A stretch of DNA of 64,000 nucleotides, taken from contig NZ_MUFV01000001.1 of the NCBI RefSeq assembly GCF_002017875.1, positions 2,630,501 through 2,694,500 of the forward strand, read 5' to 3'. Position 1 is the stretch's first letter. Each line of letters opens with the position of its first letter. The position numbers were made by a program, and so were the translations under genes. This DNA comes from Deinococcus sp. LM3. Lineage in GTDB: Bacteria; Deinococcota; Deinococci; Deinococcales; Deinococcaceae. Shown here piece after piece: positions 21,973-32,164 of the stretch. The notes beneath the pieces were generated by a model. It saw only the letters and a list, made by a program, of their open reading frames with translations. It searched no databases and was not told the DNA's origin.

Positions 21973-23331
21973 GTGAGGCGCACGGTCGGCACTCGGACGG
22001 TCGGCATTCTGGGGGGCGGGATCGCCGGACTGACCCTGGCCGCGCTGCTGGCCGGACGCGGGCACGCCGTCACCGTGTACGAGCAGGACCGCGCGGGTGG
22101 CAAGCTGCGCCGCGAACAGGCGGGCGGCCTGAGCTTCGACACCGGCCCCAGCCTCTTCACCTTCCCGGACGTGTGGCGCGCCGTGCTGGCCCGCCTGCAC
22201 GAACCCGACCCGCTGGACCTGCGCCCCCTGCCCGGTGCTCTGGGCGTCCACCACACGCCGCACGGGCCGGTGCCGCTGCCCGTGCCGCCCAGCTATGCGC
22301 TGTTCCCGCACTGGCAGCGGTACGTGCGGGCCGCCGAACCCCTGCGGGCGCACCTGACCACCCTGCTGACCACCCCGCCGCGCCTGAACGACCCGGCGTT
22401 CCTGCGGGCGTCGGCGGCGCTGCTGCGCGCCACCGGGCCGCACGCCAGCGCCGCCGCGTGGCTGCGTGCCCGGCACCTGCCGCCCGCGCTGGAGCACGCG
22501 CTCGCCACGCACGCCCTGAACGCCGGTCTGAGCCCCGCCGACGCCCCGGCCCTGTACGCCCTGATTCCTGCACTGGTGGGCGCGGACGTGTCCCGGCCCG
22601 CCCACGGCATGGGCGCGCTGCTGGACGCCCTGCGCGGATTCGGCGAGGCGCGCGGCCTGACCATCCGCGAGGGCGTGGGCGTCCGCGCCCTGAGCGACAC
22701 CACCCTGACCCTGAACGGGGGAGAGGTCCGTCGCCACGACCTGATCGTCAGCGCCGTGGACCCCGCCCGCCTCGCCCGGCTGCGCGGCCAGTCGGTCAGA
22801 CCCGGCCCCCGGACCGTCAGTGGGGTCGCCGTGTACGCCGCGCTGCCCGCCCCCGCGCCACTGCCCACCACCAGCGTCATCCCGCCCGACAGCTTCCGGG
22901 ACTTCCGCGCCGCCCTGCGCGCCGGAGCCCTGCCGCACACCACCCTGACCCTCGTCCACGCGGACGGCCCCCGCCTCGCCGTCCTGCTGACCGCGCCCCC
23001 CACCGGCCGCCCCCTGAGCGCCGACCACCCCTGGGTGCGGGGGCAACTGCGGCGCGCGGAACGCACCCTGAACGTGCCGGGCCTGCTGGCCTCCGCCCTG
23101 GATACCGTCACCCTGAACCCCGCCCACTACGCGCGGGGCGGCCATCCGGGCGGCGCGATCTACGGCGCGGCCCTGCCCGCCTGGCGCGGCGGCCCCCTGC
23201 ACCCGCAGCCGTACCGCCTGACCCCCGACCTCTGGCAGGTCGGCACCGGAGTTCACCCCGGCGGCGGTCTGCCCGCCATCCTGGGCGGCGCGCTGATCGT
23301 GGACCGCCTGCTGGGAGAGGCGGGCTGGTAG
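21973..23331 (+). CDS. Carotenoid desaturase-family FAD oxidoreductase (CrtI/CrtD type)
   Basis: The 452-residue protein has the N-terminal FAD motif GGGIAGLTLAALLAGRGH and the following GGKLR element. It has the CrtI-family signature near the C-terminus (GTGVHPGGGLPAILGGAL), where phytoene desaturases have G--THPG-G-P. It likely desaturates or isomerises a carotenoid in the membrane. It starts with GTG at 21973, one base after the UbiA stop, forming a two-gene operon. CrtD (3',4'-desaturase) is the most attractive subfamily, but CrtI or a saturase is possible. Confidence 0.75.
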   Translation: MRRTVGTRTVGILGGGIAGLTLAALLAGRGHAVTVYEQDRAGGKLRREQAGGLSFDTGPSLFTFPDVWRAVLARLHEPDPLDLRPLPGALGVHHTPHGPVPLPVPPSYALFPHWQRYVRAAEPLRAHLTTLLTTPPRLNDPAFLRASAALLRATGPHASAAAWLRARHLPPALEHALATHALNAGLSPADAPALYALIPALVGADVSRPAHGMGALLDALRGFGEARGLTIREGVGVRALSDTTLTLNGGEVRRHDLIVSAVDPARLARLRGQSVRPGPRTVSGVAVYAALPAPAPLPTTSVIPPDSFRDFRAALRAGALPHTTLTLVHADGPRLAVLLTAPPTGRPLSADHPWVRGQLRRAERTLNVPGLLASALDTVTLNPAHYARGGHPGGAIYGAALPAWRGGPLHPQPYRLTPDLWQVGTGVHPGGGLPAILGGALIVDRLLGEAGW

Positions 23332-23337
23332 ATGAAC

Positions 23338-23367
23338 GGCACCCCCTTCCGCGTGGAGGGGGGTGCC
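23338..23367. terminator. Hairpin between convergent genes
   Basis: A 13-bp stem GGCACCCCCTTCC/GGAGGGGGGTGCC (one G-T pair) with a 4-nt loop lies between the convergent desaturase and protease genes. It has no T-run on either strand but can serve both directions. Confidence 0.5.
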
Positions 23368-23382
23368 GGGTGCGCGGGGTGC

Positions 23383-25161
23383 TTACTGCCCGGTGATGGC
23401 CTTCAGGGGATCGACCAGACCGTACCCGAAGTTGTTGTCCCGGCCAGCCGTGCCCAGGTCCCTGGCGGTGCTGGTCAGCAGGTTGAGCAGCCCGGTGTTC
23501 GTCAGGGTGGGTTTGGCGGCCCAGACGACGGCAGCGGCGGCGCTGACGTGCGGGGTGGCCATGCTGGTCCCGTCGAGGTAGGCGTAATCGGCGCTCGTGA
23601 CGGCGACGGTACCCGTGGTGGGCAGTTTGCCCAGCAGCGCCTGCCCGTCGGCCTGCTGGATGCCCAGGACCGGCACGGCGTAGGTGTTGGTCAGGCTGAT
23701 GCCCAGGGCGCCGGCGGCGTTGTTGTAGATCATGACGCCGCGGGCGCCGCTGGCGACGGCGTTCGCGGTCTTCTCCTCGAAGGAGCAGGTGCCGCGCGCG
23801 ATCAGGGCGATGTTGCCGTTCAGGGCCGCGTTGCGAGTGCCGGCCCCGCAGAACTCGTTGTTCGTGCCGCCCGCCGCGACGACGGTGCCGGTGAAGCTGC
23901 CCCGCCCGGTCTTGTCGGCGGCCTGCACGTCCGCGAAGGTCACGCCGCCGCCCGAGGCGCTCGCGGCGGTGCCCTGCCCGAGCGGCACGGGGCTCAGGAC
24001 AGCCACGCCGGGCCCCGACAGGTCCACCTGCGTGCCGAAGTTACTGAAGTCCGCCTTGGCGAGATTGCTGTCCACGGCGGCCACGCCCGCCACCTGGGTG
24101 TACGCGGCGGGGTAGGACACGGCGGCGCCGTCGTTCCCGGTCGCGGCGATGATCAGCGCGCCCTTGTTGTACGCGGCGGTGTAGGCGCGCTGCTCGGTCT
24201 GGCTCTTGCTGCCGCCGCCCAGGCTCATGGACACCACGACCCGGTCCTGCGTGCCGCCCTGCGATTTCAGTTGCGCCACGCACCAGTTCACGCCGTTGAT
24301 GATGCCGCTGCTGCTGCCGGACCCGGTGTCGCCCAGCACGCGCCCGACGAACAGGTTCGCGCCGGTCGCCACGCCGCCCACGCCGGCCGCGTCCATGCCG
24401 CTCTGCAGGCCGGTCGTGCCGGTGCCCGCGCCGTACTGCGCGAACACGGTCCCGGCGACGTGCGTGCCGTGCCCGTCCACGTCGTTCAGGGCGTAGGGGT
24501 CGTTGCGGTTGGTTTCGGTGGTCACAAAGTTCTTGAAGCCCGTCAGCTTCCGCTGGAATTCCGGGTGGTTCCCGTCGATGCCGGTATCCAGGACGCACAC
24601 GGCGACCCTGGTGGTGCTCGCACCGGTGTAACCGGCGGCGCGCAGGGCGGGAACGCGCAGGGCGTTGTCGCCCCAGGTGAACTCGCCGCTGGGCGCGTAC
24701 AGCGCCTGGGCGCCCAGGCGCTGCGCCGACAGGGTAGACCCCTGCGCCGCCAGGGCAGAGGCGGGGCGGGCGTCGCTGGTGCCGCTGGGTCGGCCCTGGG
24801 CGCGGTGCACGGCTTCCTGCTCGATGTACTCGACGCTGGGGTTGGCGCGGAGTTTCGTGAGGGCGGCGGGGCTCAGGCGCACGGCGGCGGCGCTGATGTC
24901 CGCCCACTGGCTGCTGATCACGCCGCCCGCTGCGGTGATGGCCTGCGCCTGCACGGCGGCCTGCGCGGCGAGTTCCTGACCCCCGAGGTTCTGGGCACTG
25001 AGCGGCTGACGGAAGCCCACGAGGTAGCTGTCCGTCCCGGTCGGCGTACCGGCGACGGGGGCGGTCGGGGCGGCGGCGTCCGGGGCGACGGCACTCGGCT
25101 GTCCGCAGGCGGCCAGGGTCAGGGCGAGGGTCGTTGCCAGCAGGGGGTGGGTCAGTTTCAT
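23383..25161 (-). CDS. Secreted subtilisin-like serine protease (S8) with PA insert
   Basis: 592 residues. A lipoprotein-type signal peptide (LAAC, Cys19) is followed by an inhibitor I9-like propeptide (about 44-118) and the S8 catalytic domain with Asp192 (VLDTGIDG), His231 (DGHGTHVAGT) and Ser533 (GTSMATPHV). An insert of about 110 residues between His and Ser (around 400-510, containing CGAGTRNAAL and GARGVMIYNN) matches a protease-associated (PA) domain. Paired cysteines suggest disulfides. It probably degrades extracellular proteins and feeds peptide or amino acid use. ATG 25161 is preceded by GGAGG. Stands alone. Confidence 0.92.
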   Translation of the reverse strand: MKLTHPLLATTLALTLAACGQPSAVAPDAAAPTAPVAGTPTGTDSYLVGFRQPLSAQNLGGQELAAQAAVQAQAITAAGGVISSQWADISAAAVRLSPAALTKLRANPSVEYIEQEAVHRAQGRPSGTSDARPASALAAQGSTLSAQRLGAQALYAPSGEFTWGDNALRVPALRAAGYTGASTTRVAVCVLDTGIDGNHPEFQRKLTGFKNFVTTETNRNDPYALNDVDGHGTHVAGTVFAQYGAGTGTTGLQSGMDAAGVGGVATGANLFVGRVLGDTGSGSSSGIINGVNWCVAQLKSQGGTQDRVVVSMSLGGGSKSQTEQRAYTAAYNKGALIIAATGNDGAAVSYPAAYTQVAGVAAVDSNLAKADFSNFGTQVDLSGPGVAVLSPVPLGQGTAASASGGGVTFADVQAADKTGRGSFTGTVVAAGGTNNEFCGAGTRNAALNGNIALIARGTCSFEEKTANAVASGARGVMIYNNAAGALGISLTNTYAVPVLGIQQADGQALLGKLPTTGTVAVTSADYAYLDGTSMATPHVSAAAAVVWAAKPTLTNTGLLNLLTSTARDLGTAGRDNNFGYGLVDPLKAITGQ

Positions 25162-25574
25162 GCGTGCCTCCGTGGGGTCTGGCCGTGGGACGGGAAGGCT
25201 GTTCCGGCCGCACGGGGAAGTGCGGCAGGGACTTGGAATTCACCGGCAGACGCTATTGCAATTAAGCTTGGCGCGGATACTAATGCGCGCCCGCCATCCA
25301 TCCGCCCAGGTCGGCTAGACAGCTCTGGACGGAGTTCAACAAATAGGCGCACGGTCGCTTGCATTTCGCCGGCTGGTCAGTTAAAGGGCGGGAGGCCGCA
25401 GGAGCCATCAGGGAGACGCTCCACAGCACAGGGACGTAGCGGAGGCGAACCGGGCCACCCGAACGCGCCTCACCGCACGAAAAGGGCAGGCAGAGGTTCA
25501 TCCCCCTGTCTGCCCCCTCGACGGTTACTTTCCGCTGGAAAGTGGTGCCCCGTTGACTCTCTTCTGCGCGGCGT
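25162..25574. other. 413-bp intergenic region, protease promoter and pruA terminator
   Basis: No convincing gene is present. The part near 25200-25300 is AT-richer (GCAATTAAGC, TACTAATG) and probably holds the protease promoter. The part near 25480-25516 holds the hairpin terminator of the proline operon. Confidence 0.5.
25480..25516 (-). terminator. Rho-independent terminator of proline operon
   Basis: On the minus strand GGGGCAGACAGG...CCTCTGCCTGCCC forms an imperfect stem followed by TTTTC, about 60 nt after the pruA stop. Confidence 0.55.
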
Positions 25575-27146
<1,572 letters not shown>

Positions 27147-27157
27147 GGTGGGTCTCC

Positions 27158-27625
27158 TTAACAGAATTGGTAGCGCGAGATGGGGTCGGCTGGGTTGAAT
27201 ACGGGAGCTGAAATGTCCCGGTAGGTGGCGAGTTCCGGTGCCGTTCCCGCGCTGAGGACGTCGAAGAACGCTCTGAAGAGAGGCACTGGCTCGTCGGCCA
27301 GCACGATCCGGTTGCTCATGACGGTGTCGAAGAAGTTGACCCTCTCCCACAGAGAAGACTCGTCTCTGGCGAGCAGAAGCGCAAGGCAGTCGAGGACGAG
27401 AACCTTCTGGAAGTCGTTCAGCGAGTCGAAGACGGGTCTGAGTCCATGTGCCAGAAACGCCTGGAGGCTGTGCGCATTGCCGGTGTATGGGGCCAGCACG
27501 TAGCTGTCCATCTCGAAATCCACCTTGTCCGGATAGGTCTGCCGGTACCAGTCGTCTGAGACATGAACGGCCGAATTCAGGACCTCATGCAGCCAGAAGA
27601 GGTTGATGTACCCCAGCGGGTTCAT
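27158..27625 (-). CDS. Orphan protein within proline operon
   Basis: The 155-residue protein is soluble and acidic, and matches no family I recognise. It is rich in Phe, Leu and Trp with segments such as NLFWLHEVLNSA and SDDWYRQTYPDKVDFEM. The DNA is visibly less GC-rich than both neighbours. It sits between proline dehydrogenase (stop 27635) and pruA (start 27146) with gaps of only 9 and 11 nt, so it should be expressed with them. The start ATG 27625 is preceded by an in-frame GTG at 27628. Recent insertion is likely; an immunity-type or accessory protein is speculative. Confidence 0.65.
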   Translation of the reverse strand: MNPLGYINLFWLHEVLNSAVHVSDDWYRQTYPDKVDFEMDSYVLAPYTGNAHSLQAFLAHGLRPVFDSLNDFQKVLVLDCLALLLARDESSLWERVNFFDTVMSNRIVLADEPVPLFRAFFDVLSAGTAPELATYRDISAPVFNPADPISRYQFC

Positions 27626-27634
27626 CACGTTCGT

Positions 27635-28567
27635 TCAGCCTTTGAGCATGCCGCGCAGCACGAACATGACGTTGGCGGGGCGTTCGGCGATGCGGCGCGA
27701 GAAGTACGGGTACCAGTCGCGGCCGTAGGGGATGTACGCGCGGACGCGGTAGCCGGCGGCAGCGAGGTTCTTCTGGAGGTCGCGGCGGATGCCGTACAGC
27801 ATCTGGAATTCGAAGGCGTCCTTGCTGATTCCGTTGGCAAGGACGAAGTGCTGCACGTCGCGGATGATGCTCTCGTCGTGCGTGGCGACGTTCACGTAGT
27901 TCCCGGCTTTCATGTGGGCGTACACGAGTTTGCGGTAGCTGGCATCCACGTCGGCCTTGACGGGCATGGCGACTGTCTCGGGTTCCAGGTACGCGCCCTT
28001 GACGATCCGGAGGTTGGGGTGCAGGTCGTCCAGCGCGGCGCGGTCGGCCTCGCTGCGGTACAGGTACGACTGGAGGACGCTGCCCACGTGCTCGTGGCCG
28101 AACTCGCCGATCAGGGTGCGGAGCTGCGCGAGGGTGATGTCCACGCGCGGGTGGTCTTCCATGTCGAGGCACACGAACCCGCCGTACTGTTTGGCGCGGC
28201 CCACGATGCGGCGGGCGTTGGTGAGGCCCAGGTCCCCGCCCTCCACGGTCTTGCCCTGGCCGACGCTGCTGAGCTTCACGCTGACGTACGGTTTGATGCC
28301 CTGGGCGTGCGCGGCGTCCATGAGGTTCAGGACGTTGTCGGCGAACGCGGTGCATTTCTCAGGCGAGTCGATGAATTCGCCCAGCAGGTCGAGGTTGGCC
28401 AGGACGCCGTCCTTTTCCAGTTCCTTCACAGCGTTCAGGGCGGTCTGGATGCTCTCGCCGGCCACGAAGCGCTGGGCGACGCCCCAGCCTCGGGCGCGCA
28501 CGATGTTCTCGATGGTTTTCTGCCCGGCGACGGTCAGGACGGCTTTGCGGTACAGCTGGTCGATCAT
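27635..28567 (-). CDS. Proline dehydrogenase
   Basis: The 310-residue single-domain FAD enzyme oxidises proline to pyrroline-5-carboxylate and passes electrons to quinone. It aligns by eye with the Thermus/Deinococcus monofunctional ProDH type. Visible elements are YVSVKLSSVGQ, LDMEDHPRVD, the SYLYRSEADR segment, and the substrate/FAD motif IVKGAYLEPE. The start ATG overlaps the stop of the GntR gene (ATGA). It is the first enzyme of the gntR-proDH-orphan-pruA operon. Confidence 0.93.
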   Translation of the reverse strand: MIDQLYRKAVLTVAGQKTIENIVRARGWGVAQRFVAGESIQTALNAVKELEKDGVLANLDLLGEFIDSPEKCTAFADNVLNLMDAAHAQGIKPYVSVKLSSVGQGKTVEGGDLGLTNARRIVGRAKQYGGFVCLDMEDHPRVDITLAQLRTLIGEFGHEHVGSVLQSYLYRSEADRAALDDLHPNLRIVKGAYLEPETVAMPVKADVDASYRKLVYAHMKAGNYVNVATHDESIIRDVQHFVLANGISKDAFEFQMLYGIRRDLQKNLAAAGYRVRAYIPYGRDWYPYFSRRIAERPANVMFVLRGMLKG

Positions 28568-29235
28568 GCTTGTTTCTCCGGTGGGGTGGGCTGGGCGAGG
28601 TTCTGGAGGACCAGGGCGGCGAAGGTGCGGACGTGCGTGCGGGCGGCCTGACGGGCGGCGTCCGGGTCGCGCGCCAGGATGGCGTTCAGGATGTCGGCGT
28701 GCTGGGCGTCGGTCTGGGGGTGGGCGTTGTACGTGCGGGTCTGGTGCTTGATGAGCGCGACGCGCTGTTCGAGGTCGCGGTTCAGGTCGGCCAGCGCGGC
28801 GTTGTGTGTGGCGGCGGTGATGGCGCGGTGGTACGCGAGGTCCAGCCGGGTCTGTTCGCGGTAGTCGTGGCTGGGGGCGCGTTGCAGGGCGCCCAGGGCG
28901 CGGCGCAGGTCGGTGGCGTCGGCGGGCGTGTGGTGCTGGGCGGCGAGGGCGGCGGCCAGTCCGTCGAGCTCCTCACGGACGACGTAGGTGTCGCGGGCCT
29001 CGTCGGCGCTGAGGGTGCGGACGCGCACGCCCTTGTTCGCCTCGGCGACGAGCAGGCCGTCCTGGGTCAGGCGCATCAGGGCCTCGCGGATGGGCGTGCG
29101 GGACACGCCGAGTTGCGCGCCGAGTTCCACCTCGCCGAGGCGTTCGCCGGGTGCGATGTCGCCGTCCAGCACGGCGCGGCGCAGGTGTTCGTAGACGCCG
29201 TCGCGGACCAGAGTGGGGCGCTCGAAAGAGGTCAT
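28564..29235 (-). CDS. GntR/FadR-family regulator of proline catabolism operon
   Basis: The 223-residue protein has an N-terminal winged helix (about 5-72, with LGVSRTPIREALMRL as the recognition region) and a C-terminal all-helical FCD ligand domain (about 80-205). The FCD metal/ligand residues are visible in the DLAYHRAI and HADILNAI helices. It is the first gene of the operon it probably controls. A perfect palindrome ATATTGTATACAATAT overlaps its -10 box, so autorepression is likely. The ligand is probably proline or a derivative (inference from context). ATG 29235 follows TACAAT by 7 nt. Confidence 0.88.
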   Translation of the reverse strand: MTSFERPTLVRDGVYEHLRRAVLDGDIAPGERLGEVELGAQLGVSRTPIREALMRLTQDGLLVAEANKGVRVRTLSADEARDTYVVREELDGLAAALAAQHHTPADATDLRRALGALQRAPSHDYREQTRLDLAYHRAITAATHNAALADLNRDLEQRVALIKHQTRTYNAHPQTDAQHADILNAILARDPDAARQAARTHVRTFAALVLQNLAQPTPPEKQA

Positions 29236-29240
29236 TGTGG

Positions 29241-29256
29241 ATATTGTATACAATAT
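29241..29256. promoter_or_regulatory. GntR-type operator, 16-bp perfect palindrome over the -10
   Basis: ATATTGTATACAATAT is a perfect palindrome. Its core TTGTATACAA fits the FadR-subfamily pattern, and the minus-strand TACAAT inside it is the leaderless -10 box of the GntR gene (7 nt before the ATG). Binding would block transcription directly. Confidence 0.75.
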
Positions 29257-29568
29257 TTCGACTACCCCGCAAGAGAGAGTCCTGCAAGGGCGAGTGCTGT
29301 CGCGCGTTCCGCCTGATCCATTCGGCGTGGCCATCCCTTCGGTGTCCCCAGGGTGCCCGCTCACGGGGACTCCGGAAAGCCACCGCTTCTGCGGCCTGCC
29401 TGCCGTCCTCATGTTGCGCGGGCGTCGGCCCGCCGGATGACGTCTGGAATGTGGTTTTCTGTCAGGGTGGGCCGGACCGGTTGATCAGGCTGTCCTGATG
29501 CTGACTGAGCGTTTAATCTACCTGCGATAAATGTAATTGGAATCACTTTTACCGAGATGGGTGGCCCC

Positions 29569-29574
29569 TACACT
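29569..29574 (+). promoter_or_regulatory. Candidate -10 box of cold-shock gene
   Basis: TACACT lies 91 nt before the csp ATG. It predicts a leader of about 85 nt that contains the hairpin at 29607-29637. No strong -35 is seen. The stretch 29257-29540 shows no gene. Confidence 0.4.
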
Positions 29575-29606
29575 GGCTCCATAGTTTTCCTGGGTACGCA
29601 GTGAGT

Positions 29607-29637
29607 AAGAGGCGCACAAGGTTTCTGTGCGTCTCTT
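29607..29637 (+). promoter_or_regulatory. Stem-loop in csp leader
   Basis: AAGAGGCGCACA/TGTGCGTCTCTT is a 12-bp stem (one G-U pair) with a 7-nt loop, ending 15 nt before the AAGGAG Shine-Dalgarno. Structured leaders of cold-shock mRNAs respond to temperature, and this one is positioned to do so. Confidence 0.55.
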
Positions 29638-29665
29638 CGTGTCTTTGGAAACTAAGGAGTTGAAC

Positions 29666-29923
29666 ATGGCTGTAGGTAAAGTGAAATGGTTTAACGCGGA
29701 GAAGGGCTTCGGTTTCATTCAGACGGAAGGGAGCCCCGACGTGTTCGCGCACTTCAGCGCCATCCAGAGCACCGGCTTCAAGAAGCTCAACGAGGGCGAT
29801 GAAGTCGAGTTCGAAGTGGAAGAAGGCCAGCGCGGCAAGGGCCCGCAGGCCAAGAACATCGTCGTGACGAAGGCCGCGCCCGTCAGCGAGTACGGCGGCA
29901 ACCGCCGCGACGACCGCTGGTAA
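29666..29923 (+). CDS. Cold-shock domain protein
   Basis: The 85-residue CspA-family nucleic-acid chaperone shows RNP1 KGFGFIQ (about 14-20) and RNP2 VFAHFSAI (about 27-34) in the five-strand CSD. It has a short basic tail rich in Arg/Asp (NRRDDRW) beyond the usual length. It binds single-stranded RNA/DNA in the cytoplasm. ATG 29666 has AAGGAG 7 nt upstream. It is monocistronic between a structured leader and a strong terminator. Confidence 0.95.
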   Translation: MAVGKVKWFNAEKGFGFIQTEGSPDVFAHFSAIQSTGFKKLNEGDEVEFEVEEGQRGKGPQAKNIVVTKAAPVSEYGGNRRDDRW

Positions 29924-29938
29924 TCGCAAACCACCCCT

Positions 29939-29975
29939 AACCGGAGTAGCCCACCAGGGCCGCTCCGGTTTTTTT
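29939..29975 (+). terminator. Rho-independent terminator of csp
   Basis: The stem AACCGGAG/CTCCGGTT is followed by a run of seven T, starting 15 nt after the csp stop. It is the clearest intrinsic terminator in the window. Confidence 0.9.
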
Positions 29976-30099
29976 GCGCTCCCTGGCCGCCGCAGGGTTC
30001 ACCTGCTGTCCCGTCCGTCCGACCCGGCCCGCCCACTGCAAGCCTGACACGCCAGGATGCTTACGGTCTGCGCCAGTCAGGCTTCTATACTCCGGAACG

Positions 30100-32151
30100 A
30101 TGACTGCAACCCAGACCGATACGACCGGCGTGAGCAACCCCCTGCTGAACGTCGGATTCCGCATTCCCTTCGACCGCATCCGTCCCGAGCACGCTGCCAG
30201 TGCCGTGGACACCCTGCTGGCCCGGACGCAGGAGAAACTCGAGCAGCTGGCCGCCGCGCCGCAACGCGACTTCGCGAACTTCATGGCGGACCTCGACACC
30301 CTGACCGAGCAGCTGGACACCGTGAACACCATCGTGCACCACCTGGACGCCGTGATCAGCAGCCCCGAATGGACCGCCGCCAAGATGGAGATCCTGCCCC
30401 GCACCACCGAGTTCTACACCCGCCTGGGCCTGCACGAGGGCCTCTGGGAAGCGGTCAAGGGCTTCGCCGCCACCCCCCAGGCCGCCGCGCTGGACCCCGT
30501 CCGCGCCCGGCACCTGCAGACGGCCATCGACGGGTTCCGCCGCGAGGGCGCCGACCTGCAGGGCGAGGCCCGCGACCGCCTGCTGACCCTGAACACCCGG
30601 CTGGCGGAAGTGACCAGCACCTTCTCCCGCAACGTCCTGGAATCCACCGCCGCGTACGAACTGTACGTGCCGACCGAGCGGCTGGCCGGCGTGCCGCAGC
30701 GCGTGCAGGACGCCACCCGCCGCGACGCGCAGGGCAAGGGCCAGGACGGTCACCGTCTGACCCTGCACGCGCCCACCCTGCTGCCCATCCTGACCTACGC
30801 CGACGACCGCGAACTGCGCCGCGAACTGTGGCAGGCGCAGGGACAGCTGGGCGTGCAGGAGGGCCGCGACAACCGCCCCCTGATCCGCGAGATCCTGCAA
30901 CTGCGCCGCGAGAAGGCCACGCTGCTGGGCTTCCGGAACTTCGCGGACTACGTGCTGCAGGACCGCATGGCCGGCAGCGGCGACCGCGCCCTGAGCTTCG
31001 AACGCGACCTGGACGCCCGCACCCGCCCCGCCTTCGAACGCGAGAACGCCGAACTGGTCGCCTTCTACCACGAGCAGGCCGGCGCGGACGCCCCGGAACT
31101 GCAACCCTGGGACGGCGCGTACTGGGCCGAGAAGCAGCGGCAGGCCAAGTACGACTTCGACGAGGAAGCCCTGCGCCCGTACTTCCCGATGGACGGCGTG
31201 CTGACGGGAATGTTCGAGATCGTGCGGCGCGTGTTCGGCGTGACCGTCAGCGAATCGCAGGCCCCCGGCTGGCACCCGGAAGTTCGCTACTACGACATTC
31301 ACGACGAGAACGGCACGCACGTCGCGAGCTTCTACACCGACTGGTTCCCGCGTGACAGCAAACGCGCCGGCGCCTGGATGAACGCCTTCATCACCGGTGG
31401 CCCCCGCGAGGACGGCGTGGACCCCCACCTGGGCCTGATGTGCGGCAACATGACCCCCCCCGACGCCGACACGCCCGCCCTGCTGTCCATCCGCGAGGTC
31501 GAGACCGTCTTCCACGAGTTCGGGCACCTGCTGCACCACGCGCTGGCCCGTGTGAGCGTCCGGAGCCTCAGCGGCACCCGCGTCGCCTGGGACTTCGTGG
31601 AACTGCCCAGCCAGATCATGGAGAACTGGGTCATGGAACGCGAGGCGCTCGACCTGTTCGCCCGCCACTACCAGACCGGCCAGACCATCCCCGAGGACCT
31701 GTTCGGGCGCATGATCGCCGCCCGCAACTACCGCGCCGCGAACGCCGCCATGCGCCAGTACTCCTTCGGCCTGACCGACCTGAGCCTGCACGTGGAATTC
31801 GACCCGACCGGCGACGCCGACCCCCTGCCGTACGCGCGGGACATCATGGCGACCTTCATCCCGTTCCCGCTGCCCGACACGTACGCGCAGATCGCCAGTT
31901 TCAACCACCTGTTCAGCAGCCCCGTCGGGTACGGCGCAGGCTACTACAGCTACAAGTGGGCCGAGGTGCTCGACGCCGACGCCTTCAGCCGCTTCGCGCA
32001 GGAAGGCATCTTCAACCGCGACACCGGCCGCGCCTTCGTGGACAGCGTCCTGAGCCGGGGCAACAGCGCCGACCCGGCCGAACTGTACCGCGAGTTCATG
32101 GGCCGCGACCCCGACGCCGACGCCCTGCTGCGCCGCAGCGGCCTGCTGTAA
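30100..32151 (+). CDS. M3-family oligopeptidase (oligopeptidase A/Dcp-like)
   Basis: The 683-residue zinc metallopeptidase has the M3 active site HEFGH (His472, Glu473, His476) in VFHEFGHLLHHAL, and the downstream third zinc ligand region (WDFVELPSQIMENW). Length and the N-terminal segment (NPLL...IPFDRIRPEHA) are as in oligopeptidase A/dipeptidyl carboxypeptidase. It is cytoplasmic and degrades short peptides. ATG 30100 is supported by TATACT 8 nt upstream. Monocistronic. Confidence 0.92.
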   Translation: MTATQTDTTGVSNPLLNVGFRIPFDRIRPEHAASAVDTLLARTQEKLEQLAAAPQRDFANFMADLDTLTEQLDTVNTIVHHLDAVISSPEWTAAKMEILPRTTEFYTRLGLHEGLWEAVKGFAATPQAAALDPVRARHLQTAIDGFRREGADLQGEARDRLLTLNTRLAEVTSTFSRNVLESTAAYELYVPTERLAGVPQRVQDATRRDAQGKGQDGHRLTLHAPTLLPILTYADDRELRRELWQAQGQLGVQEGRDNRPLIREILQLRREKATLLGFRNFADYVLQDRMAGSGDRALSFERDLDARTRPAFERENAELVAFYHEQAGADAPELQPWDGAYWAEKQRQAKYDFDEEALRPYFPMDGVLTGMFEIVRRVFGVTVSESQAPGWHPEVRYYDIHDENGTHVASFYTDWFPRDSKRAGAWMNAFITGGPREDGVDPHLGLMCGNMTPPDADTPALLSIREVETVFHEFGHLLHHALARVSVRSLSGTRVAWDFVELPSQIMENWVMEREALDLFARHYQTGQTIPEDLFGRMIAARNYRAANAAMRQYSFGLTDLSLHVEFDPTGDADPLPYARDIMATFIPFPLPDTYAQIASFNHLFSSPVGYGAGYYSYKWAEVLDADAFSRFAQEGIFNRDTGRAFVDSVLSRGNSADPAELYREFMGRDPDADALLRRSGLL

Positions 32152-32164
32152 GAAGGACACCGGC

